A stretch of DNA of 64,000 nucleotides from Strigamia acuminata (GCA_949358305.1 OX442314.1:27947118-28011117), one strand, 5' to 3'. Positions 1 to 10,861 are shown, counted from the stretch's first letter. Translations and numbers: made by a program. Notes: generated by a model from the sequence alone, not told the origin.

Positions 1-59
1 GAAATTTAAGTTTTGTCACAATAAAATAAAAACATTTAACTTAAGATGACGAAGATAGG

Positions 60-300
60 TTGGATAGTACTAATTTGATGGTGCTCTACAACTTTGTAAT
101 TGGAAATTTTGCTCTATCTCAACCAGTTAACGGGTTAGCGCATGAAAAGTGCATTGTTGCATGTCTGGCATAAAATTTGATTACACCATTGGATTCGTCA
201 TCCATACTTTGCTGTAGGCTAGTCTATTTGGTTTTATGAAAAAGCTGATACTTATTATGGAAATTGACTGTAACGTCTTGAACGAAACACCCTGTGTACT
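60..300. repeat. Dispersed repeat fragment at window edge
   Basis: The stretch shares the motif GGTGCTCTACAACTTTGTAA and flanking text with 14755-14960 and, inverted, with the arm of the foldback element at 46915-47897. It ends in ACACCCTGT, like that element. It lies where intron 7 of gene A would be, so it is probably a transposon relic inside the intron. Confidence 0.5.
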
Positions 301-412
301 GTATACGTGTATGTACAGTATATACCGGTATATAGTTAAATCTATTTTTAACTATAAGAGAACATAATTAAAAAATTCATTTACAGTTCATCATTACCTA
401 TCGTTTTATTAG

Positions 413-1720
413 CAAATTGACATACCCAGGGGAGTATTTGGAATCGATGCTCATCGTGTTTTCAATTACGACTTTACGGTATTTCCATGCAAACGAGACG
501 CATTTGGACTAGCCATACGGCAAGACAGCAACATTAACGAATACTTATGGATGACATTTTTCAAACCATTTTCCCCGGGTGTTTGGTTGTGTATTTTAGC
601 CTCGTATGTCATCCTTGAACTATGTCTGGCTTTAATAACCAAATACTATAAGAATACCACCACAACTTCAGGTAATATCACCTTAATAAGATTGTTAATC
701 AATTCACAAATCATTTTTTATTATTCTTCAAAGTTTTTACAATTACTTCAACTAGAAACTTCTTTCGACTGCTAATTACGTTAAGCTACAGTGTAGTGTT
801 GTATGCATCACTCACTGTTACAACATCACGATTCCAATACAATAGTATTCAAGACATATTGTTGGATAACAGAGTGAACGTATACTCTTTTGGAAACCGT
901 TTCGTCTACATGCAAATCAAGGTACGGTAATGGAAAAAATATGAAAGACTACATTAACATGCCCTAAAAGTGAATTCGTTGATATGCTTTTAATTCTGTC
1001 TCACTCTTGCTGGAATTAATTGGCAATCTAGTAAAATTCGTAGCAGTGGCTTGCCACGTTGCCAGTAAAGCCGCGCCTACCGTACGTAGTGGAGTCTAAC
1101 CTTGATATTTGTTGACGCTGATTAATTTGTGTGTAACTGCAGGAAGAAAAAATTTTCTCGAACAATTTTTCTTAATTGCAGAACGCGGAAACAAAACTTA
1201 CACAAGAAATTTGGAATCGTATGGAAAGAAGTCCCAATAAAGGAAACATATCGGATGAAGATGCTGAAGTAGTTCTTTCGAAAAATTACAATGCCATCAT
1301 TAGTACATACGTTAAACTGAAGAGAAAATATAACTCAAACTGCAGCTTGCATTATATAAAAATCCCTATTGCGTTCTCAGGATATTACATATTTAATAAA
1401 AAATCCAAATATGTAGATTCATTTAATCAGAAGTGAGTCCTGATGTGCATTTAAAATGACTTGCAATTTAAAATTAAACTCCAATTATACATTTCAGCAT
1501 CTTGAAGTTAAAAGAAACAGGAATCATGAACAAACTTAGCGATCAGTCCAAACCAGCAACACTATGCAAAACAACAAATTTCACCCAAAAGCCCATCTCT
1601 ATTTATCACACAATCACAGCATTCCTTATTGTCATTGGAGGAATTTTAGGATCTGGCATAACATTTCTCCTGGAATTTATTTTGGACAAAGTTTTTACCT
1701 GGCACCGTCCACGTGACTAA
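413..1720 (+). CDS. Ionotropic receptor gene A, 3' part (exons 8-11)
   Basis: Last four exons of a divergent ionotropic receptor, a ligand-gated channel subunit of the plasma membrane. Exons are 413-671, 734-921, 1182-1432 and 1498-1720, each with AG acceptor and GT donor, and phases match the intact copies. Exon 8 encodes the end of the S1 ligand lobe, with the conserved Arg in IDAHRVFNYDF, then M1 (VWLCILASYVILELCLALI). Exon 9 encodes M3 (SYSVVLYASLT, equivalent to the SYTANLAAFLT region of glutamate receptors). Exon 10 is S2, and exon 11 holds the end of S2 and M4, finishing WHRPRD and TAA. Exons 1-7 are not seen: 1-412 is repeat and intron, so they lie to the left or are lost. No disabling change is visible. 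Ligand unknown. Confidence 0.85.
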
Positions 1721-1755
1721 AACAAACTGTCTTACGTGCACAATTTCAAACTCTA

Positions 1756-1761
1756 AATAAA
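1756..1761 (+). terminator. Polyadenylation signal of IR gene A
   Basis: AATAAA 36 bases after the stop codon of gene A. The following bases up to about 2100 hold no coding or repeat signal that I can see. Confidence 0.5.
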
Positions 1762-2109
1762 GCAAGAACACTTTCCTATATTCACTCAAATGTAAAATAA
1801 TAAATGTTCCAAAAATTATAGAATTGCATTGTTCGCATCCAACCAGTCCAAAACTTTAGGTTTCGCAGTTTGTTTAGTGTTATTTGTCCTGACCATGAAT
1901 AGATTGTGATAAATGTCCCAAACCACCACCAACACAAGTAAAACAAACAAAAACTGGAAATTAAGTAACGATGGAATGAGCCAAAAATAATGTCCGATTG
2001 ATGGCGTCTTGCTTGGTCCTGGTTTGACCAGCAGTGTTTTATAGACTGACTTATTGCGCGTGCTTACACTGCTTACATTTACTGTTTTTGGAATAATAGA
2101 TTTGTACTA

Positions 2110-2455
2110 GTGCATTTAAAATGGATTAAATGAAAAATGAATATTGGTCTATTTGATGTAGATGAATTTTTGAACTGAATTTCGTATTTCATCAAACCAT
2201 TTTTTAAATTGTGATATAATATTTAATGAAACAGTATCGATAAAATGAGCGGGACCTTTATTATCTTGTAGAAAATGATAATTTATGGTTCTCAGTCTTG
2301 TACAGTCACGACATATTTGTAGGAAGTATATACCAGATGCTATTAAACATAAATTGCTATCGAGTAAACAGTTAAGAGTTGCCATGGTAAACCAACAAAC
2401 CAATAATAACAAACAACAGTCTAATGATGTCATTTAAACAGCGAGGTTGCGAGGT
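2110..2455. repeat. IR-upstream repeat module, copy 1
   Basis: This stretch is repeated, diverged, at 16095-16330 and 23690-24050, where it lies just before exon 1 of IR genes B and C. Shared blocks include CGATAAAATGAGC, TTTATGGTTCTCAGTC and CGACATATTTGT. Here no IR exon 1 follows; a Copia fragment and Gypsy-1 do. It may be the leftover upstream region of an array copy that was lost. It holds the small reverse-strand ORF at 2149-2433. Confidence 0.6.
2149..2433 (-). CDS. Small Cys-containing ORF, possibly secreted (94 aa)
   Basis: Function not recognised. The 94-residue frame begins with ATG and has a hydrophobic start (LLLLVCWFTMATLNC) that could be a signal peptide. It has four later cysteines spaced C-x6-C-x11-C-x2-C (C22, C29, C41, C44). 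The diverged copy at about 23830-24020 keeps the same cysteine spacing and the block CTRLRTI in the same reverse frame but has in-frame stops near its start. The copy at 16095-16330 is more decayed. The frame reads away from the IR genes. It may be a real small gene copied with the array, or a by-product of a conserved upstream region. Confidence 0.35.
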   Translation of the reverse strand: MTSLDCCLLLLVCWFTMATLNCLLDSNLCLIASGIYFLQICRDCTRLRTINYHFLQDNKGPAHFIDTVSLNIISQFKKWFDEIRNSVQKFIYIK

Positions 2456-2503
2456 TGTGCTATGATTACGCAAGAAGTTATTACACCAAAAACCTATGAA
2501 TAG

Positions 2504-2655
2504 ACAATACAATCACCAGAAAAAGATGCATGGAAAGAGGCGATGGAATGGGATCAATAAGAAAACACAAAGTTGGGAAAATAATGACATTGCCTAAAGG
2601 AGACAAAGCTGTAAAATCAAAGTCAATTTACAAACTGAAAACTAATCCAGATGGA
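2504..2655 (+). pseudogene. Decayed Copia-type reverse transcriptase fragment
   Basis: Translation in two frames gives IQSPEKDAWKEAMEWDQ and then TLPKGDKAVKSKSIYKLKTN followed by PDG. These match the entry to the Copia (Ty1) reverse transcriptase, usually of the form SPEK-x-W-x-EAM and LPKG-x-KAIGSKW-x-(F/Y)K-x-K. In-frame stops and a frameshift show it is dead. It ends 10 bases before the Gypsy-1 insertion, and a later Copia piece lies on the other side at 14527-14574. The recognition is from memory of the family. Confidence 0.6.
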
Positions 2656-2665
2656 TGATATGGTC

Positions 2666-3296
2666 TGTCGTGATTCGACTTTGTGGTTAAAGATAATAAA
2701 TAATACACTCGGGAATACAATATATTTCAAATACTGCTTTATTAAAACACGCTTACTAATACAAATATAAGTCAAGATGTTTCCTGTGTTGGTCCTCGGA
2801 TTCGGCTGCGAATACGAGTTGCCGCTAAACAATGGCGGATCCAATTGTTTAGTCCTACGCGTGGTCTATGTTTGTTGTCTAGGGTATTTCCACGTGTTAT
2901 TATGAACACGCGAGAATTCGCTTTCTCGTGCGAATTAAACGAATATCGTTCGAATATTTATTCTAGCGTAGATTGGCTACGCTAAATAAATGTGGCTGTT
3001 GTACAGTTGAAATGGTCAGCGGGCACCGGTCCTCGATCAATCCGTGAAACGGCCTGAAAGGTGAGGTAAATGGTGCTCTTGCTGAAATGTGGTAACTGTA
3101 GTGTCGTTTCCGGTCAAGCATTGGCTATATATATTAACCGGAAATGACGTCATATGCAAATCCTTCTGATTATGCAGGTTCGCAGAAACACGCGACTAGT
3201 CAGTCTAGTCGGTATTTCTAGCGCGCTCTAGTGGCGAGTATTAGTAACACAATAATCACCGCTAATTACTTCTTCAGGTGATGCTGAATCACCACA
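2666..3296 (-). repeat. Gypsy-1 3' LTR
   Basis: 631 bp, TG...CA ends, same length and apparently same sequence as 13797-14427. A TATATATA stretch lies near 3126-3135, the counterpart of the TATA box in the 5' LTR. Confidence 0.95.
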
Positions 3297-3311
3297 CGTC
3301 CCTCCCCGAGA
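3297..3311 (-). other. Polypurine tract of Gypsy-1
   Basis: Read on the - strand, CTCGGGGAGGGACG directly precedes the 3' LTR, the place of the plus-strand primer in LTR elements. A second purine run is at about 3328-3345. Between this and the ORF3 stop (3491) I see no other feature. Confidence 0.6.
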
Positions 3312-3490
3312 ATAAATCATCGGGGCCCCCCCTTTAAATAAAGGTGGAGCAGTATCTTTAATCATAAATAATCTTTTTATTAAATAATGATGAATGATGA
3401 ACAAAATATTTTACATTCTTGAAATTGATACATAAATAATTTCAGGGTTTTTTAGAGAAGACAGTCTTCTCGTTATGAATATGTAATTAA

Positions 3491-6400
3491 TTATTTCTTC
3501 AAGTTATCGGCGTAACTTGGCTTATCTTCCGAACTTGGTTCGTCCAGGTTGGGAGATGTGGTCAATTTTGAAGAGTAGTCCGAGGGGTCTTCGCTCTCGT
3601 TCAAGTAGAAACGTAAGTGACCTGGTGCTTCCAGCGGATTCCCCGTTCGTTCGTGGGCCCAAATTGGCGGCAAAAAGGGCGACATTCCCTGATTGGTGTG
3701 ATGGATTCTTTGGGCCTCGGCAATGCTGGTTGGCGCGCGATGGGCTCGGAGTAGTCGTTGATGCTGGATGAAGCGATCGCCTCCGGCTCCAGCTTCGATA
3801 GCGTTCTTCATCCAGACATAAAGAGAATAGCCACGGTCTGGGGTTTGGAGTAATTTTGTTTCAGTATCCTTCGTCAAGGACAACCCCGGGAAGTACATCC
3901 GGAGTCTGGCGGCGATCTGAGGTTCGGCCGTCTTTGAAGCTTTCATGCTCGATTTTGGGCGGAGCAATTTTCCTTTTGTTTCCTTCTTTTTGAGCGAGAC
4001 TGGTTCGGCCAGTGGTTCGGAAGGTCTATTTTCCTTCGGCGGAGGCGGAGGAGGAGGCGTCGGATCCCTGGGAGCCGGAGTTTCCACGACGGGTGTGGTC
4101 ACTGAAGACGACGGGCGTGGGTGTTGGATGATCGCTCGAACGTCCTGATAGGAGGTCTCTGGATCCGGGTCCTGGGCCACCATTTGGGCTCGAATTACTG
4201 CCGCAGAGGGCACTAGGCGGGTCCAGCTGTCTACGAGAGCCGGCGGGACTTGGAAACCCTCGTGGGCCACCACGATCCAGGCTGCCACAGCAACACGTGC
4301 GTTTCGGAAGGTGGCGGCGGCCAGCAAAATCGACATCAAGTCGGTAATGGCAACCACGATCCTCGTATTCCAATTTGGATGATCCCGATTTTTGTTCTGC
4401 GTATATTCAATCGAGATCCGCTGAAGGTTCGTGATGACGTTTTGGATCACGTTTTGTTGGTAGGAGTCCATCTCGCACAAAAGCGCTCTAGCTTGCTCCA
4501 CGGTCGTTACCTCCAGAAACTGTTGCAACGTTACCTCCGAAGGGTTGATTGGAGTCGAGGCTTGGATGACTGCTGGGGCTGGCAACATCGGATTGGGTCC
4601 CGTGGATGTCGTTGGCTGAGGCACAGATCTGACCAGACGTCTTGATTTTTCCGGTTCGGGCTTGTCCCAAACGATTGGAGTTCTCGTTGAAGTTGAGGCT
4701 TCGGGGATAGTTGGGAGAGGTTCGACTTTGGCCGGTCCAAAGCGAGCTTCTCGATGTCTGAGTTGTTCTTCAGAACTCAGTGTCGGTGCGCCGATTATCA
4801 CTTTCTTGCGAAAGGCGCTTGGGAGGCTGACGCTGGATGTTACGCTTCTCGTCTGCGAGAGTTCCGGCTTGATGAAAGCACTTGGCGCCGTCTCTAGACT
4901 CGAGGCGGTCGAGGGAGTCGGGCGGTAGACTGGTTTCGGCTGCATTTGTTGGTATTGCATAACTACCGCGAGGAGGTCCGCCTGAGTATACATCTTCTTT
5001 TGCTCGGGGACCTCGTCGATAATTACCTCATCGTCGATCTTCATTGGTTCGGGACTGTCCCGAATTGATCGTGTATCTTCGCAGCGCCTCCTATCTCGCT
5101 GTCGAATTTCTTCTTCACGATACGCTTTCCATGAACGTGCGCGACTCTCCGATCCTCTCCTTCTTCGTTCGTCTTGTAGACGGAGGTTCTCTCGTTCACG
5201 TCGGGCTCTTTCATCACGTTCGCGCAGGAACTCCTCTCGGTGTCTATTCCAGGATTCCTTGTTTTCTTCCCGCCGTCGGAAGTAATTTCTACGATAATCG
5301 TCCCAATTTTCTTGGTTCCTATCGCGTCGGCGTTGATCTTCTCGGCGGTCGGGGCGTTCGCGTACATTTTCTCTTCTTCGGCTGGTTGACGGGGCATCCC
5401 TGGATTGAAATCGCGATGTTTGTGGGATCTCCGTCTTTCCCAGGCGAGAGAGAGCGCTTGGTTTGGCCAGGCGTTTCTCTGTCGCGGGTTTCTTATTCTG
5501 CGCGCTGCTGGAAGTGCTTGGCTTGTCCAGGCATGGTTTCTTCGCTGAGCAGCCTGCTTCGTCGTGCTCGTTGGAGAGACGTTTCTCGGCCTTCTGGCGT
5601 TTGCGACCAAAGAAGCCCAAAAAATGCAATTGATGCATTGCTCGTTGCGAGGTGATGAAACCGTGTCTCGGTCTCCAATCTGGGCGGTCGGGCCGGTCTT
5701 CGCGGATCTGAAGGAGCCAAAACCTGATTTCCTCGGTCGAGTAACCGTCCGGCTGTAGATAATTGAAAACCTCGTCATGTGCGGTCCGCCTTACTTCTTC
5801 GTAATATGCCATATGAATCTGGTGTTTTTCTTCATCTGTTTCGGCGTCGCGCCATTGTTCGTAAACGTCCCATCCTCGCTGGTCGTCAGGAAAGGCGGCT
5901 CGGATTAGTGGATTCGGGATTGGCGCTGGCGGGTCCATATTTCTCGAGATAACTGCCCGTAAAGCTGCTTGATATTGGCGCGGCATGTAGTGGATCAACG
6001 TTTGCTGGCTGGACCAGTAGCGGCTGATCGCACGGGACAATAAAAGGCGAATTTTCCATGGTTCAAAGTCGACCGCTTCTTCGAGCGCTTGTCGGAACAG
6101 TATGGGGATTACTTCGCGCCATAAGCTGCCTGCGGAAACTCTTTTCGGGTCGATTTGCCCCCACGTAGTGCGATATCCGTCCTAAATATTAGAATATTAA
6201 TAAATATATTAGGATCGTTGATTAATTTGTCATATTTTTGTAGAGATTCTTTCGTCTAACACAAGATGGCGTCATGGTCGGCCATGTGCTTTTCGACCAC
6301 GTGTCTTGAAGTTAATTTTTCTTTCGGTATTTGATTAATTTTGATAATTTGTCACTTAAAGTTAAATTATTTCTTCGTTTGTGGTCAGTCCACGAACTTA

Positions 6401-6600
6401 TTTCGTATTTTTGATTATCGATAATTGAATTTTTTCTATTTTTTACTTACGTCGGGTTGGACATCGGGTTCATTGGGTTCGTCCCAATTTCCCTCTTCGT
6501 TGTTTACAATGATTTGTAACAAATCCACTTGATCTTCATCGTCATCCTCGGAAGCGTTGTTTACGGCCCGTTCAATTTCTTTCTTCCAATCATTTCTCAT
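3491..6600 (-). CDS. Gypsy-1 ORF3: spliced third protein of unknown function (about 946 aa)
   Basis: Function not recognised. It lies where env sits in errantiviruses. Exon 1 is 6600-6451 (50 codons, acidic, ATG start). The intron is 6450-6182 (GTAAGT donor, TTTAG acceptor, phase 0). Exon 2 is 6181-3491 (896 codons before the stop). Without the splice, exon 2 has no good upstream ATG. Exon 2 has an N-terminal helical block ending in the AAFP motif, a long Arg/Glu-rich probable coiled coil of RRRE type, a Pro/Ser linker, a helical middle domain and a C-terminal domain containing ARLRMYFPGLSL. The N-terminal block and C-terminal domain align with ORF3 of Gypsy-3. No signal peptide, membrane span or furin-like site is visible, so env is unlikely. 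It could be a second Gag-like or nucleic-acid-binding protein. Confidence 0.75.
6182..6450 (-). other. Predicted intron of Gypsy-1 ORF3
   Basis: Read on the - strand it starts GTAAGT and ends CTAATATTTAG. It joins exon 1 (ends at a GAC codon) to exon 2 (starts GAC GGA TAT) without changing frame. The intron itself has stops, for example just after the donor. The comparable site in Gypsy-3 supports it. Confidence 0.7.
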
Positions 6601-6778
6601 TTTTCGGAAACTAATTTGATTTCACGGCTGTCTCGAGGTGATCGTTGCTTAGTCGGAGATGACAGTGATAAGTGTGGGTCGGGTTAGAGGTTAACTATTA
6701 GTCTCATGTCATCTTTGATTGGTTTGGCCAATTAAGACGCATTGTGGGACGTAACAGGTGTCCCCCCTGTGGTTGTTT

Positions 6779-9700
6779 TTATCGATTGTTTGAGACAATG
6801 GCCGGAGTCGCTTTTTGTTTTCCGACGAGTTTCCCGTCTTTTATGAACGGGTTTGGCTTGTGTCGGCGCATACCGTATATTTTATCAGGTTTGGGGATTC
6901 CTGTAGTCTTCTTTTTGTTTGATTGCTTTCCTTTTTTAGGAGATTCTGCGACTATTTCCTCCCTCCCCGAAATCTCATCCGGGGCGTCGGCCACTTCGAG
7001 TAACTCATCTTGAACTAAATTGGTTGGGCCAGTTTGTTCATCTAAAAACATGTCGCGAATAATTGGATTTTTCGCTGGTTTCGTCTGATATTCCGTCCAA
7101 GCCTCTTGAGGAAACTCAGGTAAGTATGGAGTTAATTCTCGGGCGTGGATCGATCTAAAATTAACGTTATCTGCCAATCTTTTTAGCTTGAAAGCGTTTC
7201 CGCCGTGGGCTTCGAGTATGACGTACGGGCCGTCGCGTTTGTCTGCTAAGCCTGCGTGGATCCCCTTATCGGCGCTGGACTGAATATGTGTGTCTTTCCA
7301 GACGAGGTCATTGACTTTAAAATTGCAGAAGGGCCGATCCTTTCCAGCAATGCTAATACGATCTCTCATGTCGAATATGTGTGACATCATGTGCTGATAA
7401 GTGGCCGAAATTATTTGCTCCAGTCTGTCGACATAAATATGAGGCTTCTCAGGATCAATTTCCAGTATTTCCTCCGGTATTCGTGGGTCCCAGGGTACTC
7501 TGAGTTCCCGAGCGAAGTTTAGAAACGCGGGAGAAAATTTGCGGTTCCTTGAGATCGTTGTGCGGATGCTGAAGGCAATTTCACGAAGATATTCGTCCCA
7601 GCTGGAGTGAACATCGGTGAAAATTGCTAGTGCATATTTTATATCGCGATTTAACCTTTCGACGGGATTGGCCCGTGGATTATAGGTTGATGTATATGAT
7701 GTCTCGATGTCGAATTTTTTACAGAAGTCTTTATACAAATTTGACGCGAATTGTGGTCCATTATCGGAGATTAATTTTCGAGGGAATCCAAAATGAAGCG
7801 CCACTTCGTACAAACATCGAATGATTTTTTGCTTAGTTGGTCTCTCCATTGGAAAGAGTTCGGGCCATCCAGTCGCGACATCCATGATTACTAATATATA
7901 TTTGCTTTTATTGGATGACGTGGGTTTTGGGCCCATTAAATCCACGCTCCAGCAATCGAAGGGTGCGAAAGGGCCAAGTGAGATTCTCTCGTAGTTCTTG
8001 GGCGTCCTCGGCTTGCACGCTTGGCATCTGGGGCAGTGATGAATAAAACGAACAATATCTCGGGTCATTTTTGGCCAGAAATAAAGTTGATTTGCTCGGT
8101 AGATCGTTCTGGCCACTCCAGAATGTCCGGCGAGCGGGTGTCCGTGGACCATCCACAGAAACCTTGTCAGCAGACTCCTGGGTATAACGACTTTCATCGA
8201 AGTTCCTGTCTCCGTCAGATCATCGCGGAAATTCGGGTGGTGTTTTAGTAGAAGTCCATCCTCGATTAAGTACGTGGAGGCTTCTCTTTCGAATTCTTCA
8301 CGTTGGATTTCGTCGAAATTCTCGTCGGGAAATATTTTATCTGTGATGAAGTCTCGATAAGTTTTACAGAAGTCGTCTGCCATCTGGGCGGCTATTAATT
8401 CGTCCCTGGTGGGCGGTTTGCTATTCGTCCCCTTGCTTACGTGGGCGACGAATGCTCGAACGTACTTGTCGGAGATTCGAGGTTCTATTGTTAGCTCATA
8501 ATTTGGGTGAGCGTCCTTGACCGACTGGTACGCTCGGAGCCAATAACTGTAATAATTCTGGTCTCCTGACTCGAGTTTCTCCTTGGGTAATTCGTTTAGC
8601 TTTTTAAATTCCCATTTTCGGACGGGGTTCGGACAGTAGAAGAGGCGTGAGTCGTCCTCTCCGCAGTCGGTCTCGTCTTCGGGGTCTGAAGCTGGGGCTC
8701 GTGAGAGGGCGTCTGCCACGACGTTGAATTTTCCGGGTCGGTATTCAATGATTAAGTCACAAGCCATTAATTCTAGCTGCCAGCGAGCCATTCTTCCGGA
8801 CGGTTCCTTCAACGCCATTAACCACTTTAGTGCTTCGTGGTCAGTTTGTACGTTGAACTTGGTAAATTCCAGGTATGGTCTGAATTTTCGGATTGCCCAG
8901 ACGACGGCTAGACATTCTAACTCTGTCGCATTATAATTCTTTTCGGCTGCTTGTAATTTCCGGCTGATGAACATCGTCGGGACCTCTAACACTACTCCGT
9001 CGATGTCATGCTTTTGAAGCAACGCAGCACCTAGGCCAATTCGACTGGCGTCGGTGTGAAGAGTGAATTCTCGATTAAGATCTGGTAGGGGAATTCGTTT
9101 TACATCGATCAGCATTTGTTTTATTTTGTTAAACGATGTTTCGCAGTGGTCAGTCCACTCGAAATCTTTATCGTTGCGTAACAGATCTGTGATGGGCGCC
9201 GCGACGTCTGCCAAATTTGGGAGCAATCGATTGAAGAAATTCACCATGCCCATGAAACGTTGGACTCCTTTTACATCTTCCGGGGCGGGGAACTGGCTAA
9301 TCGCCTGGGTCTTTTTCGGGTCGATGGATAGGCCACCTGTTCCGACTGTGTAACCCAGGAATGCCAATTCTTTGCGGCAAAATTTACTTTTCCCTGGATG
9401 AATGTTTAGACCGGCTTTTGTGAGTCGCTCCATGACGTCATTCACGTGTATCAGGTGATCTTCAAAAGTTTGGGAGACTATGACTATATCATCGAGGTAA
9501 GCCCATGCGTATTTGTGTAAGGCATCGCCGAGAACTTTTTCTATTAGTTTTTGAAAGGTGGCGGGTGCGTTTACTAACCCGAAGGGCATTACATTAAACA
9601 TCAGTCGACCCTGTGGTGCCCAAAAAGCTGTTTTCTCTTTATCCTCTTCCCGCAATTCAACCTGCCAGTAACCCTTGGACAAGTCCATGGTCGTGACCCA

Positions 9701-10861
9701 GTTAAATGGGGCGAGCTCCCGTAGAATCGCTTCTATTGACGGCATTTGGATGGGGTCGATGACGGTTATGGCGTTTAAAGGTCTATAATCGATGCAGAGG
9801 CGCGGTTCGGAGCCGGGTCGCATGACGAGGACAATCCTCATTCCATATTCTCCGATGGCGTGCGACACGATCCCTTTTTCGAGTAACTCGTTGCACATCG
9901 TTCTTACGATATGTCTCTTTTGGGGATTCATAGTTTTAAAAGGTACTCGCACCGGTTTTCCCGTAACCAATTCGATCTCGTGCATTACGTAACTAGTCTT
10001 TCCTGGATCTTTATTTAAGTTCTTCGAGTGCTTCTTGAGCATTTCCTCGAGGAGTTTCGTTTGTTCTTCTCCAAGATTGGCGTCCATGGCCAGATTATGT
10101 ATTAAATTCTCCTCTTGGAGGATAGTATTAAACGACTTAAAATTATAGTCTTGGATGAACTTCTTAATTTCGCCTCCTCCCCATTCCTCGTCGTCCTTAG
10201 CTTTGTCTAGGAGTTCCGGAGGTATTATGGGTAGTCGTGGGTCCTCGTGGTTGTCGATGTAATTCCACGAACGTGTGACTGGGTTGGGCTGGATGTTCAT
10301 CCGTTCCATCAAATCCATTCCTATCAGCAGGATTGTGTCTCGGGTTGGTAACACGATGAAGAAATGCTTAATCGTGCCTCCTTCCCATACAAAATCGGTT
10401 GATAACGTCCCCACTGCTCTAACTTCTCCCGCTGCTGTAAGAACTCGAATATTCTCGTTCATTCCCCGTAATTTTTTCTGTATTTTTTCTTCGAGTGATT
10501 CGAATAAGTCGGTGGAGATAAACGACTGATCCGCTCCCGAGTCGAGTAGTCCCATTAACACCTTTTTGCCGAAAGAGACTGGTATTTTAGCCAGTACGCT
10601 CTTCGCTTCTGTTGATAGGTTGCAACGAAGTATTCGCTTTTTAAGAGGATTGGCCCCTTGGTCAAGCGGCAAAGTCATGAAAGCGTTGGCTATACCGTCT
10701 TCGTCTCTAATTTCGAATTTCCGTTTTTTGGTTGGAGTTGTGACTTCCTCGTTGGCAGCTTCCTCGAAGAATTCCAACAATTTTTTCATTTCTTTAATTT
10801 GTTTTTCCACCAGTGTAAGGTCCATCGTTTTCGAAGTTATCGCGAGCGGATGTGGAATCAC
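6779..10861 (-). CDS. pol: Gypsy-1 Pol: protease, reverse transcriptase, RNase H, integrase
   Basis: Copies the element RNA into DNA and integrates it. Domains in order, with residues counted from 10861: aspartic protease LLDSGADQSF (Asp about 107); reverse transcriptase with the YLDD catalytic box (about 455); RNase H with HTDAS (about 602) and TELECLAVVWAIRKF; integrase HHCC zinc finger (about 910-950); catalytic D, D, E in WSVDLMGP, SDNGPQF and VERLNRD (about 973, 1032, 1068); then a GPY/F-type module (DGPYVILEAHGG). The frame is -1 relative to gag and overlaps its stop; codon one is GTG, so translation probably enters by frameshift from gag. It is intact and related to Gypsy-3 Pol. The order RT, RNase H, integrase is the Ty3/Gypsy order. 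Confidence 0.95.
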   Translation of the reverse strand: MIPHPLAITSKTMDLTLVEKQIKEMKKLLEFFEEAANEEVTTPTKKRKFEIRDEDGIANAFMTLPLDQGANPLKKRILRCNLSTEAKSVLAKIPVSFGKKVLMGLLDSGADQSFISTDLFESLEEKIQKKLRGMNENIRVLTAAGEVRAVGTLSTDFVWEGGTIKHFFIVLPTRDTILLIGMDLMERMNIQPNPVTRSWNYIDNHEDPRLPIIPPELLDKAKDDEEWGGGEIKKFIQDYNFKSFNTILQEENLIHNLAMDANLGEEQTKLLEEMLKKHSKNLNKDPGKTSYVMHEIELVTGKPVRVPFKTMNPQKRHIVRTMCNELLEKGIVSHAIGEYGMRIVLVMRPGSEPRLCIDYRPLNAITVIDPIQMPSIEAILRELAPFNWVTTMDLSKGYWQVELREEDKEKTAFWAPQGRLMFNVMPFGLVNAPATFQKLIEKVLGDALHKYAWAYLDDIVIVSQTFEDHLIHVNDVMERLTKAGLNIHPGKSKFCRKELAFLGYTVGTGGLSIDPKKTQAISQFPAPEDVKGVQRFMGMVNFFNRLLPNLADVAAPITDLLRNDKDFEWTDHCETSFNKIKQMLIDVKRIPLPDLNREFTLHTDASRIGLGAALLQKHDIDGVVLEVPTMFISRKLQAAEKNYNATELECLAVVWAIRKFRPYLEFTKFNVQTDHEALKWLMALKEPSGRMARWQLELMACDLIIEYRPGKFNVVADALSRAPASDPEDETDCGEDDSRLFYCPNPVRKWEFKKLNELPKEKLESGDQNYYSYWLRAYQSVKDAHPNYELTIEPRISDKYVRAFVAHVSKGTNSKPPTRDELIAAQMADDFCKTYRDFITDKIFPDENFDEIQREEFEREASTYLIEDGLLLKHHPNFRDDLTETGTSMKVVIPRSLLTRFLWMVHGHPLAGHSGVARTIYRANQLYFWPKMTRDIVRFIHHCPRCQACKPRTPKNYERISLGPFAPFDCWSVDLMGPKPTSSNKSKYILVIMDVATGWPELFPMERPTKQKIIRCLYEVALHFGFPRKLISDNGPQFASNLYKDFCKKFDIETSYTSTYNPRANPVERLNRDIKYALAIFTDVHSSWDEYLREIAFSIRTTISRNRKFSPAFLNFARELRVPWDPRIPEEILEIDPEKPHIYVDRLEQIISATYQHMMSHIFDMRDRISIAGKDRPFCNFKVNDLVWKDTHIQSSADKGIHAGLADKRDGPYVILEAHGGNAFKLKRLADNVNFRSIHARELTPYLPEFPQEAWTEYQTKPAKNPIIRDMFLDEQTGPTNLVQDELLEVADAPDEISGREEIVAESPKKGKQSNKKKTTGIPKPDKIYGMRRHKPNPFIKDGKLVGKQKATPAIVSNNR

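Noticed and set aside
4026-4373. 115-codon frame inside ORF3 of Gypsy-1
   Set aside because: Shadow of the real frame, low complexity, no start context.
5041-5778. 245-codon frame overlapping ORF3 exon 2 of Gypsy-1 on the same strand
   Set aside because: It lies entirely within the conserved ORF3 frame; its composition follows the Arg/Glu codon repeats of that frame and it has no independent motif.
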